The notes beneath the pieces were generated by a model that saw only the letters and a list, made by a program, of their open reading frames with translations, was not told the origin of the DNA and searched no databases. The translations under genes were made by a program, and so were the position numbers. A stretch of DNA of 5,242 bases from an uncultured Mycolicibacterium sp. GTDB taxonomy: Bacteria > Actinomycetota > Actinomycetes > Mycobacteriales > Mycobacteriaceae. The stretch covers positions 1-5,242 of the forward strand of contig NZ_CALDGS010000121.1 of the NCBI RefSeq assembly GCF_937941905.1, in the 5' to 3' direction. Shown here in pieces: positions 1 to 5,242 of this stretch. Positions within the stretch are counted from its first letter, which is position 1. Every line of letters begins with the position of its first letter.

Positions 1-845
1 CCGGGCTGGCCCAGGCCGAGCAGCTGCACGGCAAGGAGATGTCCTACAACAACTACACCGACGCCGACGCCGCGTGGCGGGCCGCGTTCGACCACCAGGA
101 GATCTGCGTGGCGATCATCAAGCACGCCAACCCGTGCGGCATCGCGATCTCGTCGACGTCGGTGGCCGACGCCCACCGCAAGGCGCACGCCTGCGACCCG
201 CTGTCGGCGTTCGGCGGGGTGATCGCGGCCAACACCGAGGTCAGCGTGGAGATGGCCGAGACCGTCTCGGAGATCTTCACCGAGGTCATCGTCGCCCCCG
301 CCTACGAGGAGGGCGCGGTGGAGATCCTGGCCCGCAAGAAGAACATCCGCGTGCTGCTCGCGCCCGAACCGATGGGCACCGTCCGCGAGCTGCGCCCGAT
401 CAGCGGCGGCCTGCTCATCCAGGACCGCGACGCCATCGACGCCGAGGGCGACAACCCGGCCAACTGGACGCTGGCCGCCGGCAACCCGGCCGACCCCGAG
501 ACCCTGGCCGACCTGGTGTTCGCCTGGCGGGCCTGCCGCGCGGTGAAGTCCAACGCGATCGTCATCGCCGCCGACGGCGCCACCGTCGGCGTGGGCATGG
601 GCCAGGTCAACCGCGTCGACGCCGCCCGGCTGGCGGTGCAGCGCGGCGGGGAGCGGGTGCGCGGCGCGGTCGCGGCCTCGGACGCCTTCTTCCCGTTCCC
701 CGACGGGCTCGAGGTGCTCATCGAGGCCGGTGTGAAGGCCGTCGTGCACCCGGGTGGTTCGGTGCGCGACGCGGAGGTGACCGCGGCCGCCGAGCGCGCC
801 GGGATCACGCTCTACCTCACCGGCGCGCGGCACTTCGCGCACTGA
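1..845 (+). CDS. purH: PurH, bifunctional AICAR transformylase/IMP cyclohydrolase, C-terminal part (5' end outside window)
   Basis: Cytosolic enzyme of the last two steps of IMP synthesis: it formylates AICAR with 10-formyl-tetrahydrofolate and then closes the ring to IMP. The reading frame is open from position 3 and ends at TGA 843-845, giving 280 visible residues of a protein usually about 520 long. The N-terminal MGS-like cyclohydrolase domain and the start of the transformylase domain are upstream of the window. Visible transformylase motifs, in order: KHANPCG with the catalytic Lys-His pair at visible residues 40-41 (codons 120-125), DPLSAFGG (about residues 65-72), VKSNAIVIA (from about 181), SDAFFPFPDG (about 226-235), HPGGSVRD, and the typical RHFAH end (276-280). 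All match E. coli PurH motifs as I remember them. The ATG at 39 is an internal Met, because homology continues upstream (GLAQAEQLHGKE precedes it). The frame is intact, with no sign of a frameshift. Identification is very secure. Confidence 0.97.
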   Translation, partial: GLAQAEQLHGKEMSYNNYTDADAAWRAAFDHQEICVAIIKHANPCGIAISSTSVADAHRKAHACDPLSAFGGVIAANTEVSVEMAETVSEIFTEVIVAPAYEEGAVEILARKKNIRVLLAPEPMGTVRELRPISGGLLIQDRDAIDAEGDNPANWTLAAGNPADPETLADLVFAWRACRAVKSNAIVIAADGATVGVGMGQVNRVDAARLAVQRGGERVRGAVAASDAFFPFPDGLEVLIEAGVKAVVHPGGSVRDAEVTAAAERAGITLYLTGARHFAH

Positions 846-848
846 GCG

Positions 849-871
849 CGGCGGGCGTACCCGGCCCGCCG
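849..871 (+). terminator. GC-rich hairpin after purH, possible terminator without a U-tract
   Basis: CGGCGGGC at 849-856 pairs perfectly with GCCCGCCG at 864-871, making an 8-bp all-G/C stem with a 7-base loop (GTACCCG) that begins 4 bases after the purH stop codon. No run of T follows, so this is not a classical intrinsic terminator. An alternative weaker fold exists (860-865 with 868-873). Its position between purH and a promoter-like element fits a role in ending or attenuating purH transcription or protecting the 3' end, but in DNA this GC-rich such stems also arise by chance. Confidence 0.35.
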
Positions 872-916
872 GGCGGCCGTGTCGGTCGGACCCGGGTAGT
901 CGGCCGCCGGACGCAG

Positions 917-922
917 TAGCGT
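917..922 (+). promoter_or_regulatory. Candidate -10 element (TAGCGT) for a leaderless transcript of the AAA+ gene
   Basis: TAGCGT fits the mycobacterial SigA -10 consensus TANNNT. Its last base is 7 bases upstream of the GTG at 930, which is the spacing expected between a -10 hexamer and the transcription start. Transcription would therefore begin at or within one base of the start codon, giving a leaderless mRNA, a common arrangement in mycobacteria. No Shine-Dalgarno sequence precedes either 921 or 930, which agrees with leaderless initiation. No convincing -35 hexamer is visible at the normal spacing, also common for mycobacterial promoters. Confidence 0.5.
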
Positions 923-929
923 GGATCAC

Positions 930-2312
930 GTGACTGCACCTCAGGATCTGCCCCGTACCGTCGGCGAGCTGAAGGCCTCCGGTCACCGGGAGCGGAGCGT
1001 CAAACAGGAGATCCGGGAGAATCTGCTGGCCGCGCTGGCCGAGGGCCGCGACGCGTGGCCGGGGATCCTGGGTTTCGAGGACACCGTCATCCCGCAGCTG
1101 GAGCGGGCGCTGATCGCCGGGCACGACGTGGTGCTGCTCGGCGAGCGCGGCCAGGGCAAGACCCGGCTGCTGCGCTCCCTGGTCAACCTGCTCGACGAGT
1201 GGACCCCGGTGATCGCCGGCGCCGAACTCGGGGAGCACCCGTACCGTCCGATCACCCCGGAGTCGATCCGGCGGGCCGCAGAACAGGGCGACGACCTGCC
1301 CGTCGAGTGGCGCCACCGCAGCGAGCGGTACTTCGAGAAGCTGGCCACCCCGGACACCAGCGTCGCCGACCTGGTCGGCGACATCGACCCGGTCAAGGTG
1401 GCCGAGGGCCGCAGCCTGGGCGACCCGGAGACCATCGCCTACGGGCTCATCCCGCGCGCGCACCGCGGCATCGTCGCCGTCAACGAGCTGCCCGACCTGG
1501 CCGAACGCATCCAGGTCGCGATGCTCAACGTGATGGAGGAGCGCGACATCCAGGTGCGCGGCTACACCCTGCGGCTGCCGCTGGACGTGCTCGTGGTGGC
1601 CAGCGCCAACCCGGAGGACTACACCAACCGCGGTCGCATCATCACCCCGCTCAAGGACCGGTTCGGCGCCGAGATCCGCACCCACTACCCGCTGCGGCTC
1701 GAGGCCGAGGTCGGCGTGATCCGGCAGGAGGCCAACCTGGCCGCCGAGGTGCCCGAGTACCTGCTGCAGATCCTGGCCCGGTTCACCCGGCTGCTGCGCG
1801 AGTCGCACTCCATCGACCAGCGCTCCGGGGTGTCGGCGCGGTTCGCCATCGCCGCCGCCGAGACGGTCGCCGCCTCGGCCCGCCACCGCGCGGCGATCCT
1901 GGGCGAGAGCGACGCGGTGGCGCGGGTGGTCGACCTGGGCACCGTCATCGACGTGCTGCGCGGCAAGCTGGAGTTCGAATCCGGCGAGGAGGGCCGGGAA
2001 CAGGCCATTCTGGAGCACCTGCTGCGCCGCGCCACCGCCGACACCGCGCAGCGGCTGCTCGGCGGCATCGACGTCGGACCGCTGGTGGCCGCCGTGGAGG
2101 AGGGTTCGCCGGTGACCACCGGGGAGCGGGTGTCAGCAAAGGACGTGCTGGCCGCGCTGCCGGACCTGCCGGTCATCGACGCGATCGCCGAACGGCTCGG
2201 CGCGCGCACCGACGGGGAGCGGGCCGCCGCCCTGGAACTGGCGCTGGAGGCGCTGTATCTGGCCAAGCGGATCGACAAGGAGACCGGCGAAGGCGAGACC
2301 GTCTATGGCTGA
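930..2312 (+). CDS. Magnesium-chelatase-like AAA+ ATPase (BchI/ChlI-type), partner of the downstream VWA protein
   Basis: Predicted cytosolic ATP-driven remodelling subunit of 460 residues from GTG 930. In this numbering the Walker A loop is GERGQGKT (71-78). A chelatase-type insert LVGDIDPVKVAEG starts near 148 and resembles the VVGxxDxEKAL segment of BchI. The Walker B strand GIVAVNEL carries Asn185-Glu186 where most AAA+ proteins have Asp-Glu. Sensor 1 is SANPEDYTNRG (Asn227), a likely arginine finger is Arg244 in LKDRFG, and sensor 2 is probably Arg304 in SGVSARFA. The remaining C-terminal third is helical and acidic. Start choice: GTG 921 is in frame and would add three residues, but 930 fits the leaderless -10 element and gives the usual MTAPQ-type N-terminus. 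The 3' end overlaps the VWA gene by 8 bases, implying co-translation and a joint complex. I believe it is the orthologue of M. tuberculosis Rv0958. Annotation as an actual magnesium chelatase is doubtful: mycobacteria make no chlorophyll, and the substrate is unknown. Confidence 0.92.
   Translation: MTAPQDLPRTVGELKASGHRERSVKQEIRENLLAALAEGRDAWPGILGFEDTVIPQLERALIAGHDVVLLGERGQGKTRLLRSLVNLLDEWTPVIAGAELGEHPYRPITPESIRRAAEQGDDLPVEWRHRSERYFEKLATPDTSVADLVGDIDPVKVAEGRSLGDPETIAYGLIPRAHRGIVAVNELPDLAERIQVAMLNVMEERDIQVRGYTLRLPLDVLVVASANPEDYTNRGRIITPLKDRFGAEIRTHYPLRLEAEVGVIRQEANLAAEVPEYLLQILARFTRLLRESHSIDQRSGVSARFAIAAAETVAASARHRAAILGESDAVARVVDLGTVIDVLRGKLEFESGEEGREQAILEHLLRRATADTAQRLLGGIDVGPLVAAVEEGSPVTTGERVSAKDVLAALPDLPVIDAIAERLGARTDGERAAALELALEALYLAKRIDKETGEGETVYG
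2289..2296 (+). promoter_or_regulatory. Shine-Dalgarno-like sequence for the VWA gene, inside the AAA+ gene
   Basis: The purine-rich GAAGGCGA lies within the end of the AAA+ reading frame, 8 bases before the ATG at 2305. It supports 2305 as the start of the VWA gene and reinitiation by ribosomes finishing the upstream gene. Confidence 0.5.
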
Positions 2313-4290
2313 TGCCCACGGCCGCTCCGCGCGGTACTCGCGCTACACCGGCGGGCCCGACCCGCTCGCCCCGCCGGTGGACCTGCGTGAGGCGCTGGAA
2401 CGGATCGGCCAGGACGTCATGGAGGGCACCTCGCCGCGGCGGGCGCTCGCCGAGCTGCTGCGCCGCGGTACCCGCACCATGCGCGGGGCCGACCAGCTCG
2501 CCGCCGAGGTGAACCGCCGGCGCCGGGAGTTGTTGGCGCGCAACAACCTCGACGGCACGCTGCAGGAGATCAAGAAGCTGCTCGACGAGGCCGTCCTGGC
2601 CGAGCGCAAGGCGCTGGCCCGCGCCCTCGACGACGACGCCCGGTTCGCCGAGATGCAGATCGAGGCGCTGTCCCCGTCGCCGGCCAAGGCGATCCAGGAA
2701 CTGGCCGAGTACAACTGGCGTTCGGCCGAGGCGCGGCAGCGCTACGAGCAGATCAAGGACCTGCTCGGCCGCGAGATGCTCGAGCAGCGGTTCGCCGGGA
2801 TGAAGCAGGCGCTGGCCAACGCCACCGACGAGGACCGCCGGCGCGTCTCGCAGATGCTCGACGACCTGAACAACCTGCTGGACAAGCACTCCCGCGGCGA
2901 GGACACCCAGGCCGACTTCGACGAGTTCATGCGCCGCCACGGCGAGTTCTTCCCGGAGAACCCGAGCAACGTCGACGAACTGCTCGACTCGCTGGCCCGC
3001 CGGGCCGCCGCCGCGCAGCGGTTCCGCAACAGCCTCTCGCCCGAGCAGCGCGCCGAACTCGACGCGCTGGCCCAGCAGGCGTTCGGCTCGCCGGAGCTGA
3101 TGAACCAGCTCGGCCGGCTCGACGCGCACCTGCGGGCCGCCCGGCCGGGGGAGGACTGGGACGGATCGGCCGAGTTCTCCGGCGGCAACCCGCTCGGCAT
3201 GGGGGAGGGCGCCCGGGCGCTCGCCGACATCGCCGAGCTCGAGCAGCTCGCCGAGCAGCTCTCGCAGAGCTACGCCGGGGCGTCGATGGAGGACGTGGAC
3301 CTCGACATGCTGGCCCGCCAGCTCGGCGAGGACGCCGCGGTGGACGCCCGCACCCTGGCCGAGCTGGAGCGGGCCATGATGAGCCAGGGCTTTCTGGACC
3401 GCGGCTCGGACGGCTCGTGGCGGCTGTCGCCCAAGGCGATGCGCCAGCTCGGGCAGGCCGCGCTGCGCGACGTCGCCCAGCAACTGTCCGGCCGGCACGG
3501 CGAGCGGGAGACCCGCCGCGCCGGGGCCGCCGGCGAGCTCACCGGGGCGACCCGGCCCTGGGCGTTCGGCGACACCGAGCCGTGGAACGTCACCCGCACG
3601 ATCACCAACGCCGTGCTGCGTCAGGCCGGGGCCGGAGCACCGGCGCTGCCGGTGCGGATCACCGTCGACGACGTCGAGGTCTCCGAGACCGAGACCCGCA
3701 CCCAGGCCGCGGTGGCGCTGCTGGTCGACACCTCGTTCTCGATGGTGATGGAGAACCGGTGGCTGCCGATGAAGCGCACCGCGCTGGCGCTGAACCACCT
3801 GGTGAGCACCCGGTTCCGTTCCGACGAACTGCAGATCATCGCCTTCGGCCGGTACGCCCGCACGCTGACCGCCGCCGAGCTGACCGGGCTGGAGGGCGTC
3901 TACGAGCAGGGCACCAACCTGCACCACGCGCTGGCGCTGGCGGCCCGGCACCTGCGCCGCCACCCCAACGCCCAGCCGGTGGTGCTGGTGGTGACCGACG
4001 GCGAGCCCACCGCGCATCTGGAGGACTACGGCGACGGCGAGGGCCCGGCGGTGTTCTTCGACTACCCGCCGCACCCGCGCACCATCGCCTTCACCGTGAA
4101 GGCCTTCGACGAGGTGGCCCGGATGGGCGCGCAGATCACCATCTTCCGGCTGGGCAACGACCCGGGCCTGGCGCGGTTCATCGACCAGGTGGCCCGGCGG
4201 GTGCAGGGCCGGGTGGTGGTGCCCGATCTGGACGGCCTCGGCGCCGCCGTCGTGGGCGACTACCTGCGGTCCCGGCGACGCAGGCGATAA
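2305..4290 (+). CDS. VWA (von Willebrand factor A) domain protein, partner of the AAA+ ATPase
   Basis: Predicted cytosolic protein of 661 residues with no signal peptide or membrane segment. Residues 1 to about 465 are charged and largely helical (for example an Arg/Lys/Glu-rich stretch around 65-110), with no recognised catalytic motif. Residues from about 466 form a VWA domain with a complete metal-ion-dependent adhesion site: DTSFS (Asp475, Ser477, Ser479), Thr537 in QGTNLHHAL, and Asp565 in VVTDGEPT. The MIDAS binds Mg2+ and normally contacts an acidic residue of a partner or target. The protein ends in an Arg-rich tail (RSRRRRR). ATG 2305 overlaps the AAA+ stop by 8 bases and has a Shine-Dalgarno-like GAAGGCGA at 8 bases, so the pair is translationally coupled. 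The length and order match M. tuberculosis Rv0959 as I recall it. By analogy with BchD, CobT and ViaA it should be the target-binding or adaptor subunit of the ATPase; the actual target is not shown by the sequence. Frame intact; TAA stop. Confidence 0.92.
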   Translation: MADAHGRSARYSRYTGGPDPLAPPVDLREALERIGQDVMEGTSPRRALAELLRRGTRTMRGADQLAAEVNRRRRELLARNNLDGTLQEIKKLLDEAVLAERKALARALDDDARFAEMQIEALSPSPAKAIQELAEYNWRSAEARQRYEQIKDLLGREMLEQRFAGMKQALANATDEDRRRVSQMLDDLNNLLDKHSRGEDTQADFDEFMRRHGEFFPENPSNVDELLDSLARRAAAAQRFRNSLSPEQRAELDALAQQAFGSPELMNQLGRLDAHLRAARPGEDWDGSAEFSGGNPLGMGEGARALADIAELEQLAEQLSQSYAGASMEDVDLDMLARQLGEDAAVDARTLAELERAMMSQGFLDRGSDGSWRLSPKAMRQLGQAALRDVAQQLSGRHGERETRRAGAAGELTGATRPWAFGDTEPWNVTRTITNAVLRQAGAGAPALPVRITVDDVEVSETETRTQAAVALLVDTSFSMVMENRWLPMKRTALALNHLVSTRFRSDELQIIAFGRYARTLTAAELTGLEGVYEQGTNLHHALALAARHLRRHPNAQPVVLVVTDGEPTAHLEDYGDGEGPAVFFDYPPHPRTIAFTVKAFDEVARMGAQITIFRLGNDPGLARFIDQVARRVQGRVVVPDLDGLGAAVVGDYLRSRRRRR

Positions 4291-4302
4291 TTTTTCGAGA
4301 TT

Positions 4303-4322
4303 TGCTGGACCGTGGTCCGGCA
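4303..4322 (+). terminator. Hairpin downstream of the VWA gene, possible terminator
   Basis: TGCTGGAC (4303-4310) pairs with GTCCGGCA (4315-4322) around a CGTG tetraloop, giving an 8-bp stem with one G-T wobble, starting 12 bases after the VWA stop. The T-run (4291-4295) lies before the stem rather than after it, so on the + strand this is not a standard intrinsic terminator; on the - strand the run would read as A. A second, shorter GC palindrome, GGGGCGCCCC, follows at 4331-4340. The pair may slow or end transcription or stabilise the mRNA 3' end. Confidence 0.35.
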
Positions 4323-4383
4323 CATCCGCGGGGGCGCCCCGGGAACTGAGCATTCGGTTTGCGGGCGGGGTTGTTTCCACCGC

Positions 4384-4412
4384 TTGCTGTGCAACGTGAC
4401 TGGGCTTACTCT
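4384..4412 (+). promoter_or_regulatory. Candidate SigA-type promoter for the secreted-protein gene
   Basis: TTGCTG (4384-4389) and TACTCT (4407-4412) are separated by 17 bases. The -10 fits the mycobacterial TANNNT consensus, and the -35 keeps the conserved TTG. Transcription would begin near 4419, leaving a leader of about 80 bases before the ATG at 4502. Positions come from reading alone, and a chance match cannot be excluded. Confidence 0.4.
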
Positions 4413-4425
4413 TTTTGAGACTTTT

Positions 4426-4446
4426 CTCAGCTGATGCTCAGCTCAG
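4426..4446. repeat. Three CTCAG copies with a small inverted repeat in the 5' leader
   Basis: CTCAG occurs at 4426-4430, 4437-4441 and 4442-4446. The same stretch holds a 6-bp inverted repeat, AGCTGA (4429-4434) and TCAGCT (4438-4443), around TGC. It lies just after the predicted transcription start, so it could be a regulator site or a leader hairpin, but the units are short. Confidence 0.3.
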
Positions 4447-4485
4447 CGAGCAGGTTGCAACAACAGACATGACCCGCGCATCCCG

Positions 4486-4492
4486 AAGGGGG
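4486..4492 (+). promoter_or_regulatory. Shine-Dalgarno sequence (AAGGGGG) deciding the start of the secreted-protein gene
   Basis: The purine run lies 9 bases before ATG 4502. An in-frame ATG at 4469 would add 11 residues (MTRASRRGLSQ) but has no comparable purine run at the right distance, so 4502 is preferred. Confidence 0.6.
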
Positions 4493-4501
4493 CTCTCACA
4501 A

Positions 4502-5242
4502 ATGGCCATCAAGCCCATCCTCACCACGGGCCTGGCACTCGCCAGCGCCGGCGCCATCGTCGCCGCGACGCCCGCCCTGGTGACGGCGCCGACCGTGACC
4601 GTGGAGGCGGCCGACGCCGCGGTGCTCGACTCGAAGCGATCGGTCACCGTTGACAAGTACAACCTGCTCGGGATCAGCGACATCACCGTGCAGGGGATCG
4701 TCGACGCCTTCTTCCAGGGCTACGGCGGCAACGTGCACGAGGATGATCCGTACTACCCGGTCAACCCGTACTTCTACCCGCTGACCCAGTACGGCTTCAC
4801 CGGTGTGGCCTACTACCTGGCCTACAACGTCTTCGAGTCGCTGGCCGATGTGGGCGTCCCGGTGGTCTCGGACCTGGCCGGCCTGGTCTACACCGACATG
4901 CCCTACTTCTTCGAGATTGACGTGCTGGCGGCCACCCGGGTGCTGCTCTCCGAGCTCGGCGGTGGCCCGGACAGCGCGGTCTCCGAGTTCCTGGGGACGC
5001 TGGAGGCGATCGCCTACGGCTGGATCGATATCATCGGCGAAATCGCCGTCCGGGTTGCCGATTCGGTGCCGGTGATCGGGCCGACGCTGGGCGACATGAC
5101 CTACATCTTCTTCGGGTTCGACGACTACTATGCCCCGGGCATCACCGGCGTCGTCAACTACCTCATCGACGCCATCCTCGGCCGTTTCACCCCGCCGGCC
5201 GACGACGAGGGCGGCGACGACGAGGGCGGCGACGACGAGGGC
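4502..5242 (+). CDS. Exported tyrosine-rich hypothetical protein with an acidic DDEGG-repeat C-terminus (3' end outside window)
   Basis: The frame is open for 247 codons to the window edge with no stop, so the gene is partial at its 3' end. The N-terminus is a probable Sec signal peptide: a short basic start (MAIK) and a hydrophobic Ala/Leu-rich stretch (about 5-27). A plausible cleavage site follows ADA at residue 39, with an earlier VAA site near 22. There is no lipobox Cys, and no Cys in the visible protein. Residues 84-108 are strongly aromatic, with eight Tyr and two Phe. Later segments around 165-205 and 212-229 are moderately hydrophobic and may be amphipathic or membrane-associated. 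From residue 234 the protein reads DDEGG DDEGG DDEG, encoded by an exact 15-base repeat. It lacks the PE and PPE N-terminal motifs. I recall similar short exported proteins of unknown function, often in families, in non-tuberculous mycobacteria, but cannot name this one. ATG 4502 is chosen from the Shine-Dalgarno sequence; ATG 4469 is the alternative. Cell-envelope or extracellular location is inferred; function unknown. Confidence 0.85.
   Translation, partial: MAIKPILTTGLALASAGAIVAATPALVTAPTVTVEAADAAVLDSKRSVTVDKYNLLGISDITVQGIVDAFFQGYGGNVHEDDPYYPVNPYFYPLTQYGFTGVAYYLAYNVFESLADVGVPVVSDLAGLVYTDMPYFFEIDVLAATRVLLSELGGGPDSAVSEFLGTLEAIAYGWIDIIGEIAVRVADSVPVIGPTLGDMTYIFFGFDDYYAPGITGVVNYLIDAILGRFTPPADDEGGDDEGGDDEG
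5201..5242 (+). repeat. Perfect 15-base tandem repeat (GACGACGAGGGCGGC), 2.8 copies visible
   Basis: Copies lie at 5201-5215 and 5216-5230, and a third starts at 5231 and is cut by the window edge after 12 bases. The copies are identical and in frame, each encoding Asp-Asp-Glu-Gly-Gly at the C-terminal side of the exported protein. Complete identity at silent positions indicates recent duplication, probably by replication slippage. The total copy number cannot be read here. Confidence 0.9.

Larger units (their letters stand above)
4291..4501. other. 211-base intergenic region between the AAA+/VWA operon and the secreted-protein gene
   Basis: No convincing gene lies here. It is visibly richer in A and T than the flanking coding DNA (T-runs at 4291-4295 and 4412-4416). 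It holds two GC palindromes just after the VWA gene, a promoter-like pair at 4384-4412, three CTCAG copies between 4426 and 4446 with a small hairpin, and a Shine-Dalgarno sequence before 4502. The composition and layout suggest the last gene is transcribed on its own. Confidence 0.7.

Noticed and set aside
39..41. ATG 39 as a start codon for a short protein
   Set aside because: The PurH frame and its homology continue upstream to the window edge, so this is an internal Met of a gene that begins outside the window.
1055..2512. Long + strand frame overlapping the AAA+ gene in another phase
   Set aside because: Its product is almost entirely Arg, Gly, Ala and Pro, typical of an out-of-phase reading of GC-rich DNA, and the AAA+ motifs lie in the other frame.
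930..4290. Genuine chlorophyll-type magnesium chelatase
   Set aside because: Only I-type and VWA partners are seen, with no large porphyrin-binding subunit, the VWA protein lacks a visible degenerate AAA+ domain, and the host type makes no chlorophyll.
4303..4322. Classical intrinsic terminator
   Set aside because: The hairpin is sound but the T-run lies upstream of the stem and no T-run follows it on either strand; kept only as a low-confidence terminator.
2173..4380. 735-codon open frame on the - strand, antisense to the VWA gene
   Set aside because: It is a shadow of the real gene: high-GC coding DNA leaves complementary frames free of stops. Its product is low-complexity (runs of Gly, Val, Leu, Arg, His) with no recognisable domain, while the + strand frame has a complete VWA MIDAS.
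4502..5242. PE/PPE or ESX-secreted protein
   Set aside because: There is no N-terminal PE or PPE motif and no WxG helix pair; the N-terminus looks like an ordinary Sec signal peptide. A chance YxxxE (YNVFE) inside the protein is not placed as a type VII signal.
5201..5242. CRISPR-like repeat
   Set aside because: Units are 15 bases, directly abutting without spacers, and in frame within a coding sequence.

Overview
The window is high-GC DNA with dense, mostly co-directional coding on the + strand and strong G/C preference at third codon positions. The gene order (end of purH, then a magnesium-chelatase-like AAA+ ATPase, then a von Willebrand factor A protein) matches what I remember of the Mycobacterium tuberculosis Rv0957-Rv0958-Rv0959 neighbourhood. 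The last gene resembles secreted hypothetical proteins I associate with environmental mycobacteria. A Mycobacterium/Mycolicibacterium chromosome is therefore the most likely source; this rests on memory of families and gene order, not on a search.

Layout. (1) Positions 1-845 are the C-terminal half of purH, carrying the AICAR transformylase domain of the bifunctional purine enzyme. (2) Positions 846-929 are a short spacer with a GC-rich hairpin just after the purH stop and a mycobacterial-type -10 hexamer placed for leaderless transcription from a GTG at 930. (3) Positions 930-2312 encode a chelatase-type AAA+ ATPase. (4) Positions 2305-4290 encode its presumed partner, a 661-residue protein with a helical, charged N-terminal part and a C-terminal VWA domain with a complete MIDAS metal site; the two genes overlap by 8 bases. 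(5) Positions 4291-4501 are a relatively AT-richer intergenic region with a hairpin, a plausible SigA-type promoter and a clear Shine-Dalgarno sequence. (6) From 4502 to the window end runs an exported, tyrosine-rich, cysteine-free protein whose visible C-terminus enters a perfect 15-base tandem repeat encoding Asp-Asp-Glu-Gly-Gly; it is cut by the window edge.

The AAA+ and VWA genes very probably work as one machine, like other AAA+/VWA pairs (BchI/BchD, CobS/CobT, RavA/ViaA, MoxR systems): an ATPase ring remodels a target that the VWA protein selects through its metal site. The target is not revealed here, and no large metal-inserting subunit lies in the window. purH is housekeeping, and the last gene appears to be a separate transcription unit. 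No tRNA, rRNA, CRISPR array, insertion sequence or phage gene was seen.
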